Shown here: one piece after another, positions 33,411 to 38,635 of the stretch
Position numbering within the stretch: position 1 is the stretch's first letter
How the letters are laid out: each line of letters begins with the position of its first letter
Assembly (NCBI GenBank): GCA_021791495.1
Contig: JAJYWN010000054.1
Location: forward strand, 1-38,635
Source: Bacillota bacterium
GTDB lineage: Bacteria; Bacillota; Sulfobacillia; JAJYWN01
Reading direction: 5' to 3'
DNA length: 38,635 nucleotides
The notes under the pieces: generated by a model
Seen by the model: the letters and a program-made list of their open reading frames with translations, nothing else
Told to the model about the DNA's origin: nothing
Database searches by the model: none
Made by a program: the position numbers and the translations under genes

Positions 33411-34575
33411 CAAGGCCGAGAACTGGGGTCCTTCCGCCGCCGGCGGAGGGGTGGCCGCGGTGACGGTGTCCGAGGTCACCCAGGCCTCCGACTTCAAGCA
33501 GTTTGTCACCCTGCCGTGGGAGTTGTACCGTGGCAACCCCTATTGGGTGCCGCCCCTCCTCTCCGAGATCGTTCCGAGCCTGAAGGGGCAGAACAACCCC
33601 CTTTTCGACAAGGGACCTCACACCCTTTTGCTGGTCCGGCGCGGGGGCGTGCCCGCCGGACGCCTGCTGGTGGGCGTCAATGCGACCCTGAACGAGGAAA
33701 AGGGTTTTCGTGAGGGGTACCTGGCTCTCTTCGAGTCGGTGGAGGACTATGCCGTGGCCGCCGCACTCTTCGACGCCGCCGCGGCGTGGTTGAAGAAGCA
33801 AGGGATGGAGTGGATGCGTGGCCCGTTGCCGCACAACGACGACGACTATCGGGGACTGCTCATTTCCGGTTTTGACTCGCCACCCACCATCATGAACCAG
33901 TACCATCCCCCCTTCTATCAGGAGTTCTTCGACCGCTACGGCTTCGAGAAGTACCTTGACTACTTCGCCTATCATGTCGACCTGCGGGAAGGGATCCCGG
34001 ACCGGTTCAACCGCGTCGTGGACTACGCCAAACAGCGTTACGGCTATGGCGTGCGCGCGCTGGACTTGAAGAACCTGGAGAGCGAGATGGCCGACGTCAA
34101 GAAGATCCTCGACGCGGCCCTGCCGGCGGAGTGGCCGGATTTCACCGTACCGACCCTTGACGAGGTGCGGTCCATCGGCCTCAAACTGCGACCCGTGGCC
34201 GTGCCCGACCTCTGTTACATCGCCCGCTCCAATGAGGGAGAGCCTATCGGTTTCTCGGTGGCGCTACCGGACTATAACATCGCCCTCAAGCACCTGAACG
34301 GCCGCCTCTTCCCGCTGGGGTGGCTGAAGTTCCTCTGGTACCGTCGCCAGATCAAAAGCGCCCGCCTGTTCGTCCTGTTCGTGGTCCCGGCGTGGCGCCA
34401 GCGTGGCGTCACGGCGGCCATCTACCTGGCGAGCATGCAGGCCGCCGCGCGGATGGGTTACACTCATGCGGAGGGCTCGACCATCCTTGAGACCAACGGG
34501 CCCATGCGGCGAGACGTGGAGCGTATGGGCGCGGTGCATAACAAGACGTACCGTATCTACCAGAAACGCCTCTAG
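33385..34575 (+). CDS. GNAT-fold acetyltransferase-like protein of unknown function
   Basis: About 396 residues. Two acetyltransferase-like halves are suggested: N-terminal LPWELYRGNPYWVPP with GRLLVGVNATLNE, and a C-terminal segment with EGSTILETNGPMRRDVERMGAV, typical of large duplicated GNAT-like proteins. The frame is open from 33361, but TTG at 33385 has AAGGAAGGAG at normal spacing, so I use it. It overlaps the transporter stop by 26 nt, indicating coupled translation. The substrate is unknown. Confidence 0.78.
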   Translation: MTLPLRRADKAENWGPSAAGGGVAAVTVSEVTQASDFKQFVTLPWELYRGNPYWVPPLLSEIVPSLKGQNNPLFDKGPHTLLLVRRGGVPAGRLLVGVNATLNEEKGFREGYLALFESVEDYAVAAALFDAAAAWLKKQGMEWMRGPLPHNDDDYRGLLISGFDSPPTIMNQYHPPFYQEFFDRYGFEKYLDYFAYHVDLREGIPDRFNRVVDYAKQRYGYGVRALDLKNLESEMADVKKILDAALPAEWPDFTVPTLDEVRSIGLKLRPVAVPDLCYIARSNEGEPIGFSVALPDYNIALKHLNGRLFPLGWLKFLWYRRQIKSARLFVLFVVPAWRQRGVTAAIYLASMQAAARMGYTHAEGSTILETNGPMRRDVERMGAVHNKTYRIYQKRL

Positions 34576-34626
34576 GCGCTCGCCCTCTTTGAATTCGGGG
34601 GTGTGGGGGCCGCACCCTAACACACA

Positions 34627-34658
34627 CAGAGGGCGACCTCTCGCGAGGCCGCCCTCTG
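34627..34658 (+). terminator. Hairpin terminator after the acetyltransferase-like gene
   Basis: CAGAGGGCG and CCTC arms pair with GAGG and CGCCCTCTG, with a single mismatch between them (A/C), around a TCGC loop. It lies about 50 nt after the stop at 34575. Only TCTAAC follows, so the U-tract is poor. Confidence 0.6.
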
Positions 34659-35263
34659 TCTAACAACGTCTGAACCCGGATCGAAATTGCCTGAAGTCTG
34701 GTGTTTTTGTGTGATGATCGTTTCGACTTAGAAGCGAAGGACTCTGCTGCTTAGTTGCTGCGAAGTGTGGTATGGGTCTGGGACGATGTTGTTAGGTTGG
34801 TTGTGTCCGATGGGCTATGGGTACTGGTGTGTTGTAAGCTGAATCTATTGTTGGCGTTTTGTAAGTTTGTCGTTACGAAGCTGGCCCTGGTTCAGACAGG
34901 GATTCGCCTTTTTCTTCCTAAAACTGCGCCCTGGAGGCTTTCGCCCGGGGACCCCTGCGCCCCAGATTAGCTTGACGCCTGATGTCCAGAAGCGTAAGCA
35001 TGATGCGCAAGCGCTCACGCTGCTCGACGTTCAACCGCCTGCTGTAGCTTTCCGCCGCCATATGGACGCTCATCGTTGCCACCCTTTCCACACTCAGAAT
35101 ACCGTTTGTACTCTTCCTTGGCATCGTTCCATGGGTGTAACTTGCTTCACATGCATCTACTACCTGAGTCCTAAGACTCTTGCCGGTCTTGCCGCATACC
35201 TCCATCCGCCAGATGGGGCAGAAATCATAGGAAATCGGTGCCGCGGGTCGAAACCTGTGCACG
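34659..35263. other. Intergenic region with a T-rich, lower-GC segment
   Basis: About 600 bp with no clear gene on the plus strand. Positions 34690-34915 are T/G-rich and visibly lower in GC than the rest of the window. They end in CCCTG-N7-CAGGG followed by a T-run (34912 region), which could be a weak terminator for a plus-strand small RNA. A short minus-strand frame (34918-35073) is listed separately. The promoter of the downstream kinase is not evident. Confidence 0.4.
34918..35073 (-). CDS. Possible small protein (51 aa), weakly supported
   Basis: A 51-residue frame from ATG at 35073, preceded by AAAGGGTGG at about 5 nt. The product has an amphipathic, Arg/Leu-rich helix (NVEQRERLRIMLTLLDIRRQ) then a basic tail, which is better balanced than the residues coded further upstream in the same frame. 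No family is recognised. It may be chance; the ribosome binding site and helix pattern are the only support. Confidence 0.3.
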   Translation of the reverse strand: MSVHMAAESYSRRLNVEQRERLRIMLTLLDIRRQANLGRRGPRAKASRAQF

Positions 35264-37831
35264 ATGAAACTATCGATCCGGACCAAACTGGCTGCGCTCC
35301 TCATCGTCGTCTCCGTAATCCCCGGGGCGGTGACGCTCTGGCTTTCTATGGGTACGATCGGTCGCGTGGCCGACTCCTCCACGCGCCAGGCTTCGCAAGC
35401 CTTGGAGGCCCAGGCGCGCGAAAGCCTGACGTCGTCCGCCGCGCAGCTGGCTTTAGAAGACGACCTGGTATTGCGCCATGCCCGTGAAAAAGCCCAGGCC
35501 CTGGCGTCCTACGCTTCGGCCCTCTATGACCACCCTGAGCTTTACGCCGGGGGGCAATACTGGAGCGCGTCACAGCATCTCAGCCCGCAGGAACAGAGCG
35601 GTTGGATGACCGACGGCCAGACGTCCGCGTCAGTCTTTGTGCCACCTCTGACGTCCCTGGACTCCAAAGTCATCAGTGACCTGAACATCGCCGCGAATCT
35701 GGATTTCATGGCCGAGGCGCTGAAGGAAAAGGACTCCTACAAGTCCCTCACCCACTTCACGCTGGACTCGGGCGGCATCATCGCCCGTATCTACCCGAGG
35801 ACGAACCTGAGTCTGACCCAGCGCTTCGACGCGCGCATCCAGCCCTATTTCATGGCGGGTGCACCGGCCGCCAACCCGAACCACGCCACGGTTTTCACCC
35901 AGCCCTACCTTGATCCGTTGTCCAATCGCGGCTTGCTAGTAAGCGCGGTCAGCCCGGTCTACACCTCGGGCGGGTCCTTCGTCGGCGTGATCTCCGTAGA
36001 CGTTCCTCTGAGCGACCTGTCCGCGACAGTCGTCAAGCGCGACTCCGCCGAAGATGGGTACGCCATCATCGCCGATCATCTGGCCCGCGTGGTCGCTGCT
36101 TCCGACGCCGCTTTGGCCAACCTCGGCTTGGACAAGGTCTTGGCCGAACCGATGCAGGTCCACTTCCCCAGCCTCCTCTCGTCGAGTGATGAGAACCTGC
36201 GCCAGGTGGCTTCGAAAATGCTGGCCGGGACCAGCGGAGTCCAAGAGATCGGACAGGGCGACAAGGCGCGTCTGGTGGCGTGGGCGCCGGTACCGTCGGC
36301 CAACTGGACGCTGATGCTTTTCGAGCCCAAGCAGGCCGTGCTCCGACCGGCCGCCGAGATGATGGAGGCCGCCGTCCATAGCAAGGAACTCCTCTTGGCC
36401 CAGTCCGCCGGTGAAACCATGGTGGTCGCCGCCGGCGCGTTGCTCTTGGCTCTCCTCCTCGGGGCCGCTTTCACCCGCCCCTTCCAGAAGCTCTCTGAGG
36501 GCGCGCGGGCTATCGGGCAGGGCAACTTGGCGCACCGCATCGACCTGGATTCACGGGACGAGGCCGAGGAACTGGCCCACGAGTTCAACGCCATGGCCGA
36601 ACGCATCCAAGAGATCAGCGCCGGCATGGAGGAACGCGTGGCTTCGCGCACGCGGGAGATGGCGGCCCTCTACGCCGTGGCTTCGGCCACCAGCCACTTT
36701 CTGGACCTCTCTTCGATTATGAGAGAAGTGCTGGACCAGGTCACCACGGTGAGCGGTTGGGAAGCGGGCGAAATCTATATTTTTGAGGGGCAGGTCGGCA
36801 GTGCTCCGGACCGCCTCACCGAGCGTCTGCCCCTCCCCGTGGCCGACGCCGTCCGTTCGCTGGCCATGTCCGGTTACGGTGACGTCCGCCCGCAGCAGGC
36901 CGCCACCGGCCAGGGTCTCTTCTATTACATGTTGTCAGTGGAGGACGACTTGGGGCTGGTGAAAAACGCCGCCGATCCCGACTGGCCTGAAGACCTAGTG
37001 GTCTTCCCAGTGCGCAGCAAGGGCCAATCTCTTGGTTATCTGGCGCTGGCCACACGCCACCGCGGGCGGCGTGAGTTCCTGCGCCCGGCCCTCATCGTGT
37101 CGGTCGCATCGCAGCTGGCCGTAGCCATCGAGAACTTCCGCCTGTACGAGCAGGCCAAGCAACTGGCGGCCAGCGAGGAGCGCAGCCGCCTGGCGCGCGA
37201 ACTGCACGACTCCGTCAGCCAGACGCTATTCAGCATCGCGCTGACCGCCCAGGCCGCCGCCACCCTGAACCAGAGCCACCCCGACAAGGTGACCGACCTC
37301 CTCACCCGTCTGTCGAACCTGACAGCCGCGGCGCAGAACGAAATGAGAGACCTCATTTTTGCCCTGCGGCCTGAGGCGCTGCAGAACGAGGGCCTCCTGC
37401 GGGCGTTACGCCGTTTCATGGCCACCGTGCAACTGCTAGGTCTGGATGTCACCTTCGAAGTCGAAGGTGAACCGGCCATCGGCAGCGAACGAGAATACGC
37501 CCTTTACCACTTCGTGCGCGAGGCCGTCCATAACGTGGTCAAACATGCCAAGGCCAGACGCATCCTGGTCTCCCTGGCCTTCAGCGCCGATAGGGTTTCG
37601 GTGGAGGTCGTGGACGACGGCGTGGGGTTCGCCTTGGACGAGGACGGGTGGCCGGCGCCAAAGGTTGGACCGGACGGACGGCCAGGCCGGCGCGGGTTGG
37701 GTTTCTCCACCATGCGCGAGCGCGCCGCTTCTCTGGGTAGCAAGCTGATCATCGAGTCGTCTCCCGGCACCGGGACCCGGCTGGGTCTGGTACCGCTGGG
37801 AGCGCCGGATGAAGTCCGGCGGGGGGAATAG
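35264..37831 (+). CDS. Hybrid-domain sensor histidine kinase, NarX/LiaS-like (HisKA_3)
   Basis: 855 residues. TM1 (about 9-30) is followed by a long extracytoplasmic Cache-like sensor (about 35-365), TM2 (about 385-405), a HAMP domain (FTRPFQKLSEGARAIGQGNL), a GAF-like domain (about 470-620), and the HisKA_3 dimerisation domain ERSRLARELHDSVSQTLF with His648. The ATPase has N-box REAVHNVVKHAKA, VVDDGVGF and GRRGLGFSTMRER. The start is ATG at 35264; a clear ribosome binding site is not seen. It phosphorylates the NarL-like regulator 3 nt downstream. The sensed ligand is unknown. Confidence 0.91.
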   Translation: MKLSIRTKLAALLIVVSVIPGAVTLWLSMGTIGRVADSSTRQASQALEAQARESLTSSAAQLALEDDLVLRHAREKAQALASYASALYDHPELYAGGQYWSASQHLSPQEQSGWMTDGQTSASVFVPPLTSLDSKVISDLNIAANLDFMAEALKEKDSYKSLTHFTLDSGGIIARIYPRTNLSLTQRFDARIQPYFMAGAPAANPNHATVFTQPYLDPLSNRGLLVSAVSPVYTSGGSFVGVISVDVPLSDLSATVVKRDSAEDGYAIIADHLARVVAASDAALANLGLDKVLAEPMQVHFPSLLSSSDENLRQVASKMLAGTSGVQEIGQGDKARLVAWAPVPSANWTLMLFEPKQAVLRPAAEMMEAAVHSKELLLAQSAGETMVVAAGALLLALLLGAAFTRPFQKLSEGARAIGQGNLAHRIDLDSRDEAEELAHEFNAMAERIQEISAGMEERVASRTREMAALYAVASATSHFLDLSSIMREVLDQVTTVSGWEAGEIYIFEGQVGSAPDRLTERLPLPVADAVRSLAMSGYGDVRPQQAATGQGLFYYMLSVEDDLGLVKNAADPDWPEDLVVFPVRSKGQSLGYLALATRHRGRREFLRPALIVSVASQLAVAIENFRLYEQAKQLAASEERSRLARELHDSVSQTLFSIALTAQAAATLNQSHPDKVTDLLTRLSNLTAAAQNEMRDLIFALRPEALQNEGLLRALRRFMATVQLLGLDVTFEVEGEPAIGSEREYALYHFVREAVHNVVKHAKARRILVSLAFSADRVSVEVVDDGVGFALDEDGWPAPKVGPDGRPGRRGLGFSTMRERAASLGSKLIIESSPGTGTRLGLVPLGAPDEVRRGE

Positions 37832-37833
37832 CC

Positions 37834-38635
37834 ATGGACGACGGGATCAAAACGCCGAATGCGGCGCCCAGTCCGAAAACCAGGGTCCTGATCGCCGACG
37901 ACCACGCCATGGTCCGCGAGGGTCTCCGGGTGTTCCTATCGCTCCACGATCACATCGAAGTGGCGGGTGAGGCTGCGACAGGGACCGAAGCGGTGGCCCT
38001 GACCGGACGGGAGCGCCCCGATGTGGTACTGATGGACCTACTGATGCCGGAGATGGACGGCATTGAGGCCACTAGGGAGATCAAACGGCTGTACCCTGAG
38101 GTCAAGGTCCTGGTCCTGACCAGCCTCCTTCAGAACGCCAAGGTGGTGGAGGCGGTCCGGGCCGGGGCGTTGGGTTTCTTGATGAAAGACGTCAAACCGA
38201 ACGACCTGGCCGCCGCCATAGAAGGGGCGCGGCGCGGGATTCCGCAGTTGGACCCCGAGGTCTCCAAAATCGTCCTGGAGGAACTGGCCCATGGAGCGGG
38301 GGCGGCTGGGGGAGCTAGAGCGGCCGCGGGCATGACGGGGGCCGGGAAGGGAGCGCCGGCTGACCCGGGCGCGACGGGATCAGGCGCGGCCGAGATGGTC
38401 ACAGCGGGCCGGGCAGGCGGGGGAGGCGGCGGGACAGCGGCCGAACTCACGCCGCGGGAAATGGAAGTCTTGAAGATGGTCGGGCACGGCCTCAGCAACA
38501 GGGAGATCGCCTCTAAGCTGTTTCTATCGGAGAAAACCGTGAAGACCCACGTCAGCCGGATCCTGAGCAAGCTCGGCCTGCGTGACCGCACCCAGGCCGT
38601 GGTGGCCGCCTACGAATCCGGCCTCGTCGTCCCCG
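37834..38635 (+). CDS. NarL/LuxR-family response regulator, 3' end outside window
   Basis: At least 267 residues. The receiver domain (about 17-135) has DDH, phospho-acceptor Asp68 in VVLMDLLMPEMDG and the Lys of GFLMKD. A long Gly/Ala-rich linker (about 155-205) is far longer than usual for this family. The LuxR helix-turn-helix has LTPREMEVLKMVGHGLSNREIA and LSEKTVKTHVSRIL. The frame is still open at the window edge, but the domain is complete. The start is ATG at 37834, 2 nt after the kinase stop, with GGGGGGAA upstream. It is the output partner of the preceding NarX-like kinase. Confidence 0.93.
   Translation, partial: MDDGIKTPNAAPSPKTRVLIADDHAMVREGLRVFLSLHDHIEVAGEAATGTEAVALTGRERPDVVLMDLLMPEMDGIEATREIKRLYPEVKVLVLTSLLQNAKVVEAVRAGALGFLMKDVKPNDLAAAIEGARRGIPQLDPEVSKIVLEELAHGAGAAGGARAAAGMTGAGKGAPADPGATGSGAAEMVTAGRAGGGGGGTAAELTPREMEVLKMVGHGLSNREIASKLFLSEKTVKTHVSRILSKLGLRDRTQAVVAAYESGLVVP

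Noticed and set aside
34867-35487. 206-codon plus-strand frame running into the NarX-like kinase gene
   Set aside because: It overlaps the kinase in another frame and has no domain or good ribosome binding site.

Overview
The window is a 38.6 kb, high-GC, gene-dense bacterial segment. Strong AGGAGG-type ribosome binding sites, frequent TTG and GTG starts, several ferredoxins, an EFR1-type flavodoxin/ferredoxin fusion, a sigma-54 activator and a selenocysteine-containing thiol oxidoreductase together suggest an anaerobic or microaerophilic, high-GC member of the Bacillota (a clostridia-like lineage). That placement is inference; no rRNA or other phylogenetic marker lies in the window. I see no tRNA, rRNA, CRISPR array, insertion sequence or phage gene.

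Layout. Positions 1-9651 (minus strand) hold a peptide uptake and use cluster, in transcription order: dppD-dppF (ATPases), a PrpR/NtrC-like sigma-54 activator, a peptide-binding lipoprotein, dppB-dppC (permeases), an M20 metallopeptidase and a ferredoxin that runs off the edge. A good -24/-12 promoter sits just before the binding-protein gene. Positions 9955-11781 (plus) carry an alpha/beta hydrolase and a GarR-like beta-hydroxyacid dehydrogenase. A convergent CocE/X-Pro-peptidase-like hydrolase follows at 12394-14322 (minus), then a methyltransferase/EamA exporter pair (plus), the EFR1 protein (minus), and a DEAD-box helicase with its own promoter and a leader hairpin (plus).

Positions 18823-22319 (minus) hold a three-gene run: M20 dipeptidase, a membrane protein, and an LDH2-family dehydrogenase. 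Positions 22610-23764 (minus) hold a cysteine-bearing conserved protein followed by the selenoprotein, behind a promoter whose spacer contains a CsoR/CstR-like palindrome. Next on the plus strand come a PdxA-family dehydrogenase, then an OmpR/HK/ABC-ATPase/ABC-permease cassette with three 11-bp-phased direct repeats before the ABC genes, an S9 peptidase, a small ferredoxin, a GPH-type transporter overlapping an acetyltransferase-like protein, and finally a NarX/NarL-like two-component pair cut by the window end.

The common theme is peptide and amino/hydroxy-acid scavenging (Dpp uptake, two M20 peptidases, CocE, S9 peptidase, 2-hydroxyacid dehydrogenases) with thiol/ferredoxin redox chemistry. 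The most notable items are: (1) an in-frame UGA in a UxxC active site with a fitting SECIS hairpin, which any standard ORF call would split into two genes; (2) the sigma-54 promoter beside an activator that has a non-Fis C-terminal domain; and (3) Ala/Gly-rich low-complexity stretches in about a dozen unrelated proteins of this genome.
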